A model generated the notes under the pieces. The model was given only the letters and a program-made list of their open reading frames with translations, was not told the origin of the DNA and did no database searches. A DNA stretch of 47,034 bases. Origin: Owenweeksia sp. (GTDB taxonomy: Bacteria > Bacteroidota > Bacteroidia > Flavobacteriales > Schleiferiaceae). Of the stretch, positions 25,657-34,015 are shown piece by piece (the first letter of the stretch is position 1; every line of letters begins with the position of its first letter). The position numbers and the translations under genes are program-made. Location: NCBI GenBank assembly GCA_028285465.1, contig JANQPD010000007.1, positions 1 through 47,034 on the forward strand, in the 5' to 3' direction.

Positions 25657-26457
25657 ATGGCCATTGTAACGCTTACTTCAGATTACGGTTCTAAAGATCC
25701 TTACCTTTCTTCCCTCAAAGGTACGCTGCTGGGGCATAATGCAGACCTGCAGTTGGTAGACATCACACATGAAATCACCCCCTTTAATACCATGGAGACC
25801 GCCTTTATATTGCACCAGGCATACCGGCATTTTCCTAAAGGTACGGTACACCTCATCAGCGTACAGGAAGTAAACCCTGGCGAAACCCTGGTAGCCCTGT
25901 CTATGGATGATCACTTTTTCTTGTGTGCAGACAACGGCATTTTAAGCCTGGTGAATCCCGATGTGCGGATGAACCAGATGGTAGCCATTGATTTTAGGGA
26001 AGAACAGCGCACCAAGCTCTTTCCGAGCAGGGATGTATTGGCCAAAGCAGCTGCGCACCTGGCCAAAGGAGGGGCCATAGGTTTGTTGGGAAGGAGCCTG
26101 AAAGAGATCAAAGAAAGCACGGTGATCAGGCCACGCTTAACCAATGAGGGGTCTATGATTTTGGGCAATGTGCTTTACGTTGATAATTTTGGCAACTTGA
26201 TTACGAATATTTCTAAAAAATTCTTCACCGAGAACCGCAAGGAGCGCCCTTTCGAGATTGCTTTACCCCGCAGACATAAAGTGCACAAGATCAGGCAGTA
26301 CTACCATGAAGAGGCACAAGGAGGCGTTGTGGCGATCTTTAATGCACAGGGCTTTTTGGAAATAGCGATTAACGGTGCCGGAAACAAGGCCTTTAACGGG
26401 GCCAATACTTTACTGGGTGTAGGTGTAATGGACCCGATAACCATTAATTTTACATGA
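25657..26457 (+). CDS. SAM hydrolase / hydroxide adenosyltransferase family protein (DUF62)
   Basis: Members of this family, related to fluorinase and chlorinase, split S-adenosylmethionine with water to adenosine and methionine. Seen: the N-terminal MAIVTLTSDYGSKDPYLSSLKG substrate-binding start, VDITHEITPFNTMETAFIL, the FLCADNGILSLV segment and the C-terminal domain with YVDNFGNLITNI and GVVAIFNAQGFLEIAINGG-like loop. The ATG at 25657 is preferred over the one at 25567, because the family begins at IVTLTSDYG. It heads a tight operon: the next start overlaps its stop (ATGA), leading into the gliding genes. Why a SAM hydrolase is coupled to gliding permeases is unknown. Confidence 0.9.
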   Translation: MAIVTLTSDYGSKDPYLSSLKGTLLGHNADLQLVDITHEITPFNTMETAFILHQAYRHFPKGTVHLISVQEVNPGETLVALSMDDHFFLCADNGILSLVNPDVRMNQMVAIDFREEQRTKLFPSRDVLAKAAAHLAKGGAIGLLGRSLKEIKESTVIRPRLTNEGSMILGNVLYVDNFGNLITNISKKFFTENRKERPFEIALPRRHKVHKIRQYYHEEAQGGVVAIFNAQGFLEIAINGAGNKAFNGANTLLGVGVMDPITINFT

Positions 26458-26750
26458 TCGTACGCATTGTTAAAATGAGTTTCCATCCCGAAAAGGTGGA
26501 CGACTTTCTGCAAAACTTTGAAAAGCATAAAGAAGCCATTCGGGCATTTGAAGGCTGTAGCTACCTGGAGTTGTTACGGGAAGAAAAGCACCCAAACGTA
26601 TATTTTACCCATAGCTATTGGCAAGAAGCGACACATTTGCAGGCATACCGGCAATCTTCCCTTTTTAAAAGCGTTTGGGCCTTTACGAGAACCCTGTTTA
26701 ACGAGGCTCCTGAGGCATGGAGCTTAACATCTGTTAAAACCTTACGTTGA
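26454..26750 (+). CDS. antibiotic biosynthesis monooxygenase (ABM) domain protein
   Basis: This is a 98-residue dimeric alpha/beta-barrel (ABM fold) protein. Seen: the family pattern IVRIVKMSFHPEKVDDFLQNFEKHKEAIRAFEGCSYLELL and the following ARMDAR-like HSYWQEATHLQAYRQSSLFKSVW. The fold is used for small oxygenases, haem-degrading enzymes and stress sensors; the sequence does not say which. Its start is inside the SAM hydrolase stop (ATGA), and its stop overlaps the gldF start (TGATG), so expression is coupled on both sides. Confidence 0.87.
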   Translation: MIVRIVKMSFHPEKVDDFLQNFEKHKEAIRAFEGCSYLELLREEKHPNVYFTHSYWQEATHLQAYRQSSLFKSVWAFTRTLFNEAPEAWSLTSVKTLR

Positions 26751-27481
26751 TGTGGGCATTGACCTTAAAAGAGATCCGCAGTTTCTTCGGCAGCATTACC
26801 GGCTATGTGGTGATAGGCGTTTACCTGCTTATCAATAGTTGCATACTCTGGCTGCTGCCCGGTAGCTTTAATGTGCTGGATGGAGGCTATGCTGCCCTGG
26901 ATAACCTCTTTATTATTTCTCCCTGGGTGTTTATGTTCCTGATACCGGCCATTACCATGCGGGTTTTTGCAGACGAAAAAAAAGCAGGGACCATGGAACT
27001 TTTACTTACCAGGCCTATCACAGATCTGCAGATCGTGTTGGCTAAGTACCTCGCGGGTCTGGTACTGGTTGTTTTTTCAGTATTGCCTACCCTGATCTAT
27101 TACTTTTCTGTGTATCAGCTAGGCAACCCACCGGGCAATATAGACAGTGGAGGTACTTTTGGAAGTTACATAGGCCTGGTGCTGCTCGGGGGGAGCTATG
27201 TAGCCCTGGGTGTTTTTTCGAGTGCCCTTACCGAAAACCAGATCGTAGCTTTCTTACTTGCGATGTTCCTTTGTTTTTTCTTTTATTTCGGATTTGATCA
27301 GATCGCTGAATTAATGCCTGTTTCAGCATTGAACCTGTTTGTTTTGGGCCTTGGGATCAATGAACATTACAACTCGCTGAGCAGGGGTGTTATCGACAGC
27401 CGTGATTTGCTGTACTTCTTTTCGCTGATCGTAATTTTTGCGCTGGCTACCCGCCTTGCGCTGCAAAGCAGAAAATGGTAA
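26750..27481 (+). CDS. gldF: gliding motility ABC transporter permease GldF
   Basis: This is the integral membrane permease subunit of the GldAFG ABC transporter needed for gliding in Flavobacterium johnsoniae. It has 243 residues with about six transmembrane helices. Seen: the N-terminal LKEIRSFFGSITGYVVIGVYL, the permease motif FADEKKAGTMELLLTRPITDLQIVLAKYLAG, and LLGGSYVALGVFSSALTENQIVAFLLAMF. The ATG at 26750 overlaps the previous stop codon; the in-frame TTG at 26747 is less likely. gldG follows with a short overlap. The ATPase GldA is not in this window. Confidence 0.92.
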   Translation: MWALTLKEIRSFFGSITGYVVIGVYLLINSCILWLLPGSFNVLDGGYAALDNLFIISPWVFMFLIPAITMRVFADEKKAGTMELLLTRPITDLQIVLAKYLAGLVLVVFSVLPTLIYYFSVYQLGNPPGNIDSGGTFGSYIGLVLLGGSYVALGVFSSALTENQIVAFLLAMFLCFFFYFGFDQIAELMPVSALNLFVLGLGINEHYNSLSRGVIDSRDLLYFFSLIVIFALATRLALQSRKW

Positions 27482-29196
27482 TGAGCAGCAGAAAGAGAAA
27501 AGACCTTACCCGCTTTGCATTAATACTGGGCATTTTGATATTGCTCAATGTGATTGGAAGCCTTCGTTTTTTCCGGATAGACCTTACTACGGAAAAGCGT
27601 TTCAGTTTGTCTGAATCTACGATCCGTCTTCTTGAAGAATTGGATGATAGGGTGTATGCCAAAGTATACCTGGAAGGCGATCTCCCCTCGGGGTTTCAAC
27701 GTCTTCAGCGCGAAACCAAACAAATGCTGATAGAACTACGGGCGTACAACAAAAACCTGGAATTTGAATTCATTGACCCGGCCTCTTCCGAAGACGATAA
27801 AATAAACCAGGAAGTAGCCCAGCAACTTCAGTTTAAAGGATTGCGGCCAACACGGGTGCAGGTAGAGGAAAAGACCGGAAGCAAAACCCTCACGGTTTTT
27901 CCGGGTGCTATCTTAAACCTGGGGGATGAAGAAGTAGCCGTTCCTTTACTTATCGATCAACTGGCTACCGCTCCGCAAGCACAGATAAACGCTTCTATAC
28001 AAAACCTGGAATACGCGTTGGCCAATGCCATAAGGCGCCTAACTACCACGCTAAAGCCCAGTATTGCCTTTTTACAAGGGCATGGTGAACTTGAACCGCG
28101 CTATGTAGTGGATTTTGCACGTACCCTAAGCGAGCATTATACGGTAGACAAGTTTGATATCCGCAATTATAAAGTAGACAGCACAAACCAAAGCCTGAGC
28201 ATTACCGGTCAGCAGGTGCGTTTAAATCGCTTTGATGCGCTGATCATAGCCAAGCCTACGCGGGCTTTTTCGGATCTTGACAAATACCTTCTCGATCAAT
28301 ACATCATGAGTGGAGGCAAGATATTGTGGTGTGTAGATGCCGTACATGCCGAGATCGACAGCCTCAGCAGTGCCGCGCAATTCCTGGCTTTCCCGCGCTT
28401 AAACCAACTCAAGCTGGATGACATGCTCTTCAAGTATGGCGTACGCGTAAATACAAACCTGGTAATGGATATGGTGGCAGCCGGCTTAAATGACCAAAAG
28501 CAAATACGCCCCTGGGTGTACTGGCCGCTTATAATGCCGCAAGTAAAACACCCCATTACAAAAGACCTCAATGCCGTAAAGCTTGAATTTGCTTCTACCC
28601 TGGATACCATTATTGCCCCCGGAGTGCACAAAACCTTTCTGCTCAAGACTTCTCCTTACTCAAGAACCGCACAAGCCCCTCACATGGTAAGTTTGGGTGA
28701 ATTTTATAAGGAACAAGACGAAAGAGCCTTTACCAAATCCTCCTTGCCGGTAGCCGTATTGCTGGAAGGAACCTTTGAATCCATTTATAAGAACCGTTTA
28801 AAGCCAAAAGAAAACGCGGGCCAACAGCTGAATGTACTTGAGCAAAGCAGGCATACGCAAATGATCGTAATCGGAGACGGTGATATTATTAAGAACCAGT
28901 TGAATGTAGTAGATCCCAATATCGAAAGAGGCTTTCCGCTTCCCCTGGGGTATGACCAGTTCACCGGGCAGCAATACGGGAATAAAGACTTTCTGCTAAA
29001 TGCCATAGATTATATGCTTGACGATACCGGTCTTATTTCCATCCGTTCACGCGAATTGAAAATACGCTTGCTCGATTTCAACAAAGTGAAGGAAAAGCGC
29101 TTGTACTGGCAGCTTATGAATACCTTACTTCCGGTCGGAACAATGTTGCTTTTCGGCCTGCTTTATACTTTCTTAAGAAAGAAAAAATACAGTTAA
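27475..29196 (+). CDS. gldG: gliding motility-associated protein GldG
   Basis: This is the auxiliary subunit of the Gld ABC transporter, with an N-terminal transmembrane helix (FALILGILILLNVIGSLRFF), a large extracytoplasmic domain of the ABC-auxiliary (GldG) type containing RFSLSESTIRLLEEL, EFIDPASSED, AFLQGHGELEPRYV and GDGDIIKNQL, and a C-terminal transmembrane helix (LLPVGTMLLFGLLYTFL). At 573 residues it has the usual length. The start may be 27475 or the in-frame ATG at 27481; both overlap the gldF end. It is followed 5 nt later by a DUF4340 gene. It probably works with GldF in gliding or in T9SS function. Confidence 0.92.
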   Translation: MVMSSRKRKDLTRFALILGILILLNVIGSLRFFRIDLTTEKRFSLSESTIRLLEELDDRVYAKVYLEGDLPSGFQRLQRETKQMLIELRAYNKNLEFEFIDPASSEDDKINQEVAQQLQFKGLRPTRVQVEEKTGSKTLTVFPGAILNLGDEEVAVPLLIDQLATAPQAQINASIQNLEYALANAIRRLTTTLKPSIAFLQGHGELEPRYVVDFARTLSEHYTVDKFDIRNYKVDSTNQSLSITGQQVRLNRFDALIIAKPTRAFSDLDKYLLDQYIMSGGKILWCVDAVHAEIDSLSSAAQFLAFPRLNQLKLDDMLFKYGVRVNTNLVMDMVAAGLNDQKQIRPWVYWPLIMPQVKHPITKDLNAVKLEFASTLDTIIAPGVHKTFLLKTSPYSRTAQAPHMVSLGEFYKEQDERAFTKSSLPVAVLLEGTFESIYKNRLKPKENAGQQLNVLEQSRHTQMIVIGDGDIIKNQLNVVDPNIERGFPLPLGYDQFTGQQYGNKDFLLNAIDYMLDDTGLISIRSRELKIRLLDFNKVKEKRLYWQLMNTLLPVGTMLLFGLLYTFLRKKKYS

Positions 29197-29201
29197 ACTA
29201 C

Positions 29202-30209
29202 ATGAAAAAGAATCTTCTATACTTATTGGTTTTCGTTGTCCTGCTTGCTCTGGCGGGATACCTCATTCTCGATAAAGAAGGAAAATCAACCCTCGAGCGT
29301 ACCCAAAACTATGATTTCACCATTTCCGATACCGCCTCTGTAGACAAGATCGTGATTTCCGATAAAAAACCCAGTTCAGTAACCCTTACCCGCGAAAACG
29401 GTGGCTGGGTAGTAAACAACAGCGGGCGTGCCCGGAAGGATGCTATAAACACTTTGTTGCTTACGTTTTACCGCATGGAGATGCGTAATTTTTTACCCGA
29501 TAGAATGAAGGAGACCGCGTTAAAGCGTATGGCCGTTTACGGAAAAAAGGTAGAAGTGTATAAAAACGGGGTGCCCTTCAAAACGTTTTATGTAGGTACC
29601 GAATCACAGGATGAAATGGCAACCTATATGATGATCGAAGGCTCAGACGCCCCCTATGCCGTACATATCCCGGGGTTCAATGGGTACCTTTCTTCTCGCT
29701 TTTTTGCAGATGCTTCCCTGTGGAGGAGTCGCGAGATCTTCAGTATTCCGGCTAATCGTATCCGCAAAGTAGAACTTCTTTATCCAAAAGATCCTGCACA
29801 GAGCTTTAGCGTAAACCGCTTTTCGGCAGATAGCCTGTATGTGTTAAAAACAGCCAGCAATCAGGTGATGCAAAGCGTAAACCGGGTAAACGTAAAACTT
29901 TACCTGGGCATTTTTGATAAGCTCAGCTATGAAGGCGCAATTGTAGAAACGGACCCCATTTGGGGCAGGCGCGACTCCCTGCTGGCGAGCACGCCCGTGT
30001 TTACCCTTACGGTAACCGATACAGAAGGCGAGCGCAAAACGTTAAGTGGTTATCACATCGTGGCGCCACCCGAAAACTTCGATACAAATCCGGAAACCAG
30101 CATGTACGACCCGGACAGGCTGCACGGCTTTATCGACAACAAGCGCATGGTGCTTTTGCAGTATTACGGCTTAAAAAGTGCCTTGATCAGGCCCGACTTT
30201 TTTCGGTAA
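29202..30209 (+). CDS. DUF4340 domain protein
   Basis: This 335-residue protein is anchored by an N-terminal hydrophobic segment (NLLYLLVFVVLLALAGYLIL), followed by a DUF4340-type repeat region with DFTISDTASVDKIVISDKKPSSVTLTRENGGWVV and a second related unit with VRKVELLYP-like FSIPANRIRKVELLYP. DUF4340 proteins commonly sit beside GldF/GldG-type permeases in non-gliding bacteria too. It starts 5 nt after gldG, so it likely belongs to the same extracytoplasmic complex. The molecular role is unknown. Confidence 0.85.
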   Translation: MKKNLLYLLVFVVLLALAGYLILDKEGKSTLERTQNYDFTISDTASVDKIVISDKKPSSVTLTRENGGWVVNNSGRARKDAINTLLLTFYRMEMRNFLPDRMKETALKRMAVYGKKVEVYKNGVPFKTFYVGTESQDEMATYMMIEGSDAPYAVHIPGFNGYLSSRFFADASLWRSREIFSIPANRIRKVELLYPKDPAQSFSVNRFSADSLYVLKTASNQVMQSVNRVNVKLYLGIFDKLSYEGAIVETDPIWGRRDSLLASTPVFTLTVTDTEGERKTLSGYHIVAPPENFDTNPETSMYDPDRLHGFIDNKRMVLLQYYGLKSALIRPDFFR

Positions 30210-30269
30210 AAGCCCCAACTTGTTAAAAATTATTGAAAATTTAGCGCGTAAAAGGCGTGTAAATCCCTC

Positions 30270-30277
30270 TATATTTG
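30270..30277 (+). promoter_or_regulatory. dnaN: candidate -7 element of dnaN
   Basis: TATATTTG matches TAnnTTTG and lies 67 nt before the dnaN ATG in a 135-nt gap after the DUF4340 gene, suggesting that dnaN has its own promoter. Confidence 0.55.
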
Positions 30278-30344
30278 TGGGCATTATGCACTTTTTTGAC
30301 CTCCATTTAAAAAGGTCTTAATCAGATAAAACCAGTACTGAAAC

Positions 30345-31466
30345 ATGAAGTTTATTGTATCGAGCGGAAGCCTGCTAAAGCAATTGCAAATAGCAGGGGG
30401 TGTGCTGAACAACAACAATACACTCGCTATATTAGATAATTTCCTATTCGACCTGAAAGGGGGTATGCTCACGATATCCGCCTCGGACCTGGAAACTACC
30501 ATAAGTGCCGCTCTTGAAGTGGATAGCACCGATGAAGGCATTGCGGCTATCCCTGCGCGTTTGCTTTTGGATAGCTTAAAAGCACTGCCCGAACAGCCCG
30601 TAACTTTCGTGATCGATCTGCAGGCAAACTCAGTTGAGTTAAGCTCTGACTATGGAAAATATTCCCTGGCCTGTATAGACGGAGACGAATTCCCACGTCT
30701 CCCCGAGATGGAAGATACCAGTACTACCGTTTTACCCGGTGAGATCTTGGCCACAGCCATAAACAAAACCTTGTTTGCTGCCGGTAATGACGAATTGCGC
30801 CCCGTGATGTCCGGTGTGTTTTTTCAGTTCAATAGCAGTAACCTCACGTTTGTAGCTACCGATGCGCACAAATTAGTGCGGTACCGCAGAAACGATTTCA
30901 AAAGCGATAATACCGCCGAGTTTATCTTGCCGCGTAAGCCTCTGAATATTTTAAAATCCGTATTGGTAAGTACGGGCAATGAAGTGCAGATCATCTACAA
31001 CGATACGAATGTACGCTTTGAGTTTGACCACATCATTCTCACCTGTCGTTTGATTGACGGCAAATACCCGAACTATGAGGCCGTGATCCCCAAAGACAAC
31101 CCCAATGCCATGGAAATTGAGCGGGGTATTTTCCACAATTCAGTAAGGCGGGTGGCGATATTTTCCAATAAAACTACGCACCAGGTACGTTTGAAAATGG
31201 CCGGATCTGAGTTACAGATCTCAGCTGAAGACCTTGATTTCAGCAATAAAGCTCATGAGCGTTTAAATTGTAACTACCAGGGAGAAGACATGGAAATCGG
31301 GTTTAACAGCAAATTCTTACTGGAGATGCTCAGCAACCTGGATTCAGATAACATCACGCTGGAAATGTCGGCTCCTAACCGGGCGGGGATCATACTGCCA
31401 AATGATAGCCTGGAAGAAGGAGAGGATATTCTGATGCTGGTAATGCCGGTAATGCTAAACAGCTAA
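30345..31466 (+). CDS. dnaN: DNA polymerase III beta subunit (sliding clamp)
   Basis: This is the ring-forming processivity clamp of the replicative polymerase. It has 373 residues with three repeated clamp domains. Seen: the N-terminal MKFIVSSGSLLKQLQIAGGVL, DFLFDL-like FLFDLKGGMLTISASDLETTI, the middle-domain RPVMSGVFFQFNSSNLTFVATDAHKLVRYR, LIDGKYPNYEAVIP, and the C-terminal MLVMPVMLNS-type strand. The protein is complete and has no unusual features. It is not next to dnaA or recF here. It follows the gld operon on the same strand. Confidence 0.97.
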   Translation: MKFIVSSGSLLKQLQIAGGVLNNNNTLAILDNFLFDLKGGMLTISASDLETTISAALEVDSTDEGIAAIPARLLLDSLKALPEQPVTFVIDLQANSVELSSDYGKYSLACIDGDEFPRLPEMEDTSTTVLPGEILATAINKTLFAAGNDELRPVMSGVFFQFNSSNLTFVATDAHKLVRYRRNDFKSDNTAEFILPRKPLNILKSVLVSTGNEVQIIYNDTNVRFEFDHIILTCRLIDGKYPNYEAVIPKDNPNAMEIERGIFHNSVRRVAIFSNKTTHQVRLKMAGSELQISAEDLDFSNKAHERLNCNYQGEDMEIGFNSKFLLEMLSNLDSDNITLEMSAPNRAGIILPNDSLEEGEDILMLVMPVMLNS

Positions 31467-31489
31467 AAAGTCTTCAAAGTAGTACGCTT

Positions 31490-32140
31490 ATGCAATTATT
31501 GGTTATAGGCGATGTACACGCCTGTTACTATACGCTGCAGAAGCTGGTCAAAAACTACTGGGATCCGGCACAAACCGTGTTGATCCAACTCGGAGACCTC
31601 ATTAATAAAGGCCCTCATACCGCTCATAGCATTCATTTCTTTATGCGGCTGCAGGAGCAGCATCCCGGTAAGGTCATATGGCTCAGGGGAAACCATGAAC
31701 ACGCTTTGTTGCAAAAAAACAGAGCGCAACCAGCGAGTGAGCCTTTGCTGAAGCTCAAATATGCCTTAAGGAAAAAAGGAAGATCTGTGGGAGAGGTGCT
31801 GGAGCACATTGAGCAATTGCCTCTTTCGTGGGAGAACGAGCAGGTGCTGATTACACATGCCGGTATTCAACGCAGCGAAAAAGAACCTTACCAACTCGAC
31901 CGCCCCCGGAGTATACTCAACAACCGTGAAGCACTGAAACCCCTTAAAAAACTGCAAGTAGTAGGACATAACGTGGTGGAAGGGCATAAACCAGTGTTTT
32001 CACCAAAAGAAAACGCCTGGCATATAGATACAGGCGCCTGGATAAAAAAATATTTGTCTGCTTTACTTTTTGATGAGCATTTAAACACACTCAAGGTCAT
32101 CCGGGAACCTCGTCATCCCATGGACAACCTCATGCGTTAG
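31490..32140 (+). CDS. metallophosphoesterase (ApaH/PPP-like)
   Basis: This 216-residue calcineurin-type phosphoesterase is of the serine/threonine-phosphatase or diadenosine-tetraphosphatase group. Seen: the metal motifs GDVHACYYTL, GDLINKGPHT, LRGNHEHALL, the ITHAGIQ histidine and VVGHNVVEGHKPV. There is no signal peptide, so it is cytosolic. The substrate is not determined: nucleotides such as Ap4A or protein phosphate are both possible. It starts 23 nt after dnaN and may be co-transcribed with it. Confidence 0.88.
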   Translation: MQLLVIGDVHACYYTLQKLVKNYWDPAQTVLIQLGDLINKGPHTAHSIHFFMRLQEQHPGKVIWLRGNHEHALLQKNRAQPASEPLLKLKYALRKKGRSVGEVLEHIEQLPLSWENEQVLITHAGIQRSEKEPYQLDRPRSILNNREALKPLKKLQVVGHNVVEGHKPVFSPKENAWHIDTGAWIKKYLSALLFDEHLNTLKVIREPRHPMDNLMR

Positions 32141-32425
32141 GTCCTAGCTGCGCTAAATATATTCATGTGCCGGGGATAGCATGGTCCGTAGATCGAAAAT
32201 GCACTGTACTACTAAACGTTTACCATTCTGAAACATCACACGGCACTGATCCGGAAGATCGGTCTACGCCATTGCCCTAACCCTTCTTACAATATAACCA
32301 GGTGCTAAATACGCAACTCTTCGTATTGCCAGGCGCCCGGGCCAGCCTTTGCTTTGTGTAGATAAAATTATAACCATAGCGGGTGGGAAACGCACTCTTA
32401 CCCGTTTAATTAAACTTTAATGCAC
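32141..32425. other. intergenic region before the first barrel paralogue
   Basis: About 285 nt without a credible frame. A 6-bp dyad, AATACG (32308-32313) with CGTATT (32322-32327), is the only structure noted. No TAnnTTTG element, terminator or RNA gene is visible. Confidence 0.45.
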
Positions 32426-32980
32426 ATGAAAAAATCAATTACTGTTTTGCACGTATTGCTGGCAATGCTTGTCCTACACAACGTGAGTCAGGCACAGGTA
32501 GACGAAGGACAAATTGATCTTAACCTCGGTATTGGCTTTGTGACGTTTGGCGCTACCGGAGATGTAGGGTTTCCTCCTTTTAGTATATCCGGGGATTATG
32601 CGATAAAAGACAACATCACGGTTGGAGCACTGGTGGGGTATTACAGTTCCAGTGAGGAGATCCCTTCTTTCGGGGGAACCTATACCTTCAATTATACATA
32701 CACCATTTTTGGCGTAAGGGGAACATACCATCTTGAACTAATCGATAACGTAGACACTTACGGAGGGTTGTTGTTGGGTTATAATGCCGCCAGTTCGAGC
32801 GTAGAAGCGCCGGACGGAGCAAACCCAAACTTTACCCCTCCGGCAGCAGAAGTAGGAGGGGTAGCCTTAGGCGCTTTTATAGGCGGGCGGTATCATTTTA
32901 CAGACAACCTGGGCGCTTTTCTAGAGTTGGGTTACGGGATCTCGGCCCTTAACCTGGGGCTAACCTACAAGATTGATTAA
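32426..32980 (+). CDS. small outer-membrane beta-barrel protein (paralogue 1)
   Basis: This protein of about 184 residues has a signal peptide (KKSITVLHVLLAMLVLHNVSQAQ) and a barrel of the outer-membrane-protein beta-barrel type. It is clearly paralogous to the next gene. Shared segments include the start EGQIDLNLGIGFVTFG, the middle YHLELIDNVDTYGGLLLGYN and the end GGRYHFTDNLGAFLELGYGIS followed by LNLGLTYKID. The ATG at 32426 is preferred over the one at 32420. The function is unknown. A terminator and a 32-nt sequence also found after the paralogue follow it, so the duplicated unit includes the 3' flank. Confidence 0.86.
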   Translation: MKKSITVLHVLLAMLVLHNVSQAQVDEGQIDLNLGIGFVTFGATGDVGFPPFSISGDYAIKDNITVGALVGYYSSSEEIPSFGGTYTFNYTYTIFGVRGTYHLELIDNVDTYGGLLLGYNAASSSVEAPDGANPNFTPPAAEVGGVALGAFIGGRYHFTDNLGAFLELGYGISALNLGLTYKID

Positions 32981-33002
32981 GAAAAACGGTTTTCACAAAA
33001 GC

Positions 33003-33036
33003 AGCCTCATAGCCCTGACTATGAGGCTTTCTTTTT
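33003..33036 (+). terminator. terminator of barrel paralogue 1
   Basis: AGCCTCATAG (33003-33012) pairs with CTATGAGGCT (33019-33028) around CCCTGA, followed by TTCTTTTT. Confidence 0.92.
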
Positions 33037-33056
33037 GCCTTTCGCCCGCGTTGGCT
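33025..33056 (+). repeat. 32-nt direct repeat, copy 1
   Basis: The 32 bases beginning GGCTTTCTTTTTGCC recur at 33945-33976 with a single difference (C at 33046, A at 33966). Each copy starts in the descending arm of the terminator of one barrel paralogue and runs 20 nt past its T-run. Confidence 0.85.
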
Positions 33057-33264
33057 CACTCCAAGGCTGAAGCTTGTGCTTCCCTTTAAAGCAAATGCCA
33101 CGGTAACTCTTTTACTATTTTGATGTGGCATGAAACCTGACATTGGTAATACGGGGATTATTAGTTCGTGCGGCTTATTTTTTGGGCAACTTCTCCCCGA
33201 AAATTAATTCACAATGGCTTGTTTGCTAAGAAGCGATCTTAGATAAAATTAGCTTATGTCACTA
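33057..33264. other. intergenic region between the barrel paralogues
   Basis: About 200 nt without a coding frame. It holds a loose dyad, ATGCCAC (33095-33101) with GTGGCAT (33125-33131). No other signal is seen before the promoter at 33265. Confidence 0.45.
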
Positions 33265-33296
33265 TTTGTCCCCAAAATTAGAAGGATATAATTTTG
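33265..33296 (+). promoter_or_regulatory. full Bacteroidota-type promoter of barrel paralogue 2
   Basis: TTTG at 33265-33268 is separated by 20 nt from TAATTTTG at 33289-33296, matching the TTTG-N19-21-TAnnTTTG consensus at both elements. The predicted leader is about 50 nt and AT-rich. This is the only promoter in the window with both elements intact, suggesting strong expression. Confidence 0.8.
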
Positions 33297-33351
33297 ATTT
33301 ATAAGAATAATAGTATACTTATGCTAAATAATTAATTAAACCTAAACAACC

Positions 33352-33897
33352 ATGAAAAAAGCAGGTTTCTTAGGAGCAACCTTGGCAACAATGTTGCTTC
33401 TCTCGCTCCACTCCAACGCACAATTCGAAGAAGGACAAAGTGACATCAATGCAGGCATTGGCTTTGTCGCCTTTGGGCTCGAAGGTGAGACAGGAGTTCC
33501 TCCGGTAAGCCTATCCTATGAGTATGGCATTACGGACAATATTGGCGTGGGTGCTTTTGTAGGCTACACATCATCTACCACAGATTTTGGTTTTTTCGGA
33601 AATTCCGCAGAAATCAATTTTACGTATATGATGTTTGCCGCTCGGGGTTCTTACCACTTTGAGCTTATCGATGATTTTGATACCTATGCAGGTGTTATGA
33701 TCGGGTACAACAATGCCAGTGTTGACTATGGGGATACCGACTTTGGCGGCCTCGAACAACCCTCTTTTGATGTGGGGGGTGTTCTTTACGGATTTTATGC
33801 CGGAGGGCGCTATCACTTTACCGATAACATTGGGGCTTTCCTGGAAATAGGTTACGGCATCTCTGCGGTAAATTTAGGGTTAGCCTTTAAATTCTAA
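33352..33897 (+). CDS. small outer-membrane beta-barrel protein (paralogue 2)
   Basis: This 181-residue protein has a signal peptide (KKAGFLGATLATMLLLSLHSNAQ) and a barrel of the same family as the preceding gene. Matching segments are EGQSDINAGIGFVAFG, YHFELIDDFDTYAGVMIGYN and GGRYHFTDNIGAFLEIGYGIS followed by NLGLAFKF. It ends in phenylalanine, the usual C-terminal residue of a barrel. It has the best promoter of the window and its own strong terminator, so it is probably an abundant outer-membrane protein. Its role is unknown. Confidence 0.88.
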   Translation: MKKAGFLGATLATMLLLSLHSNAQFEEGQSDINAGIGFVAFGLEGETGVPPVSLSYEYGITDNIGVGAFVGYTSSTTDFGFFGNSAEINFTYMMFAARGSYHFELIDDFDTYAGVMIGYNNASVDYGDTDFGGLEQPSFDVGGVLYGFYAGGRYHFTDNIGAFLEIGYGISAVNLGLAFKF

Positions 33898-33918
33898 GTT
33901 TTAGAGATTTGACACATG

Positions 33919-33956
33919 AGCCCTCCCGGATAGATTTCCGGGAGGGCTTTCTTTTT
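33919..33956 (+). terminator. terminator of barrel paralogue 2
   Basis: AGCCCTCCCGGA (33919-33930) pairs with TCCGGGAGGGCT (33937-33948) around TAGATT, followed by TTCTTTTT. The stem sequence differs from that of paralogue 1, although the following bases are nearly identical. Confidence 0.93.
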
Positions 33957-33976
33957 GCCTTTCGCCAGCGTTGGCT
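33945..33976 (+). repeat. 32-nt direct repeat, copy 2
   Basis: This is the second copy of the sequence at 33025-33056, with one substitution, in the same position relative to the second paralogue's terminator. Confidence 0.85.
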
Positions 33977-34015
33977 TAGCTTTGCCCAACTACCATTATT
34001 TAAACAAAAAACAGC

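Noticed and set aside
32308..32327. AATACG/CGTATT hairpin before the first barrel gene as a riboswitch or operator
   Set aside because: A 6-bp stem is expected by chance in a region of this size and no further structure supports it.
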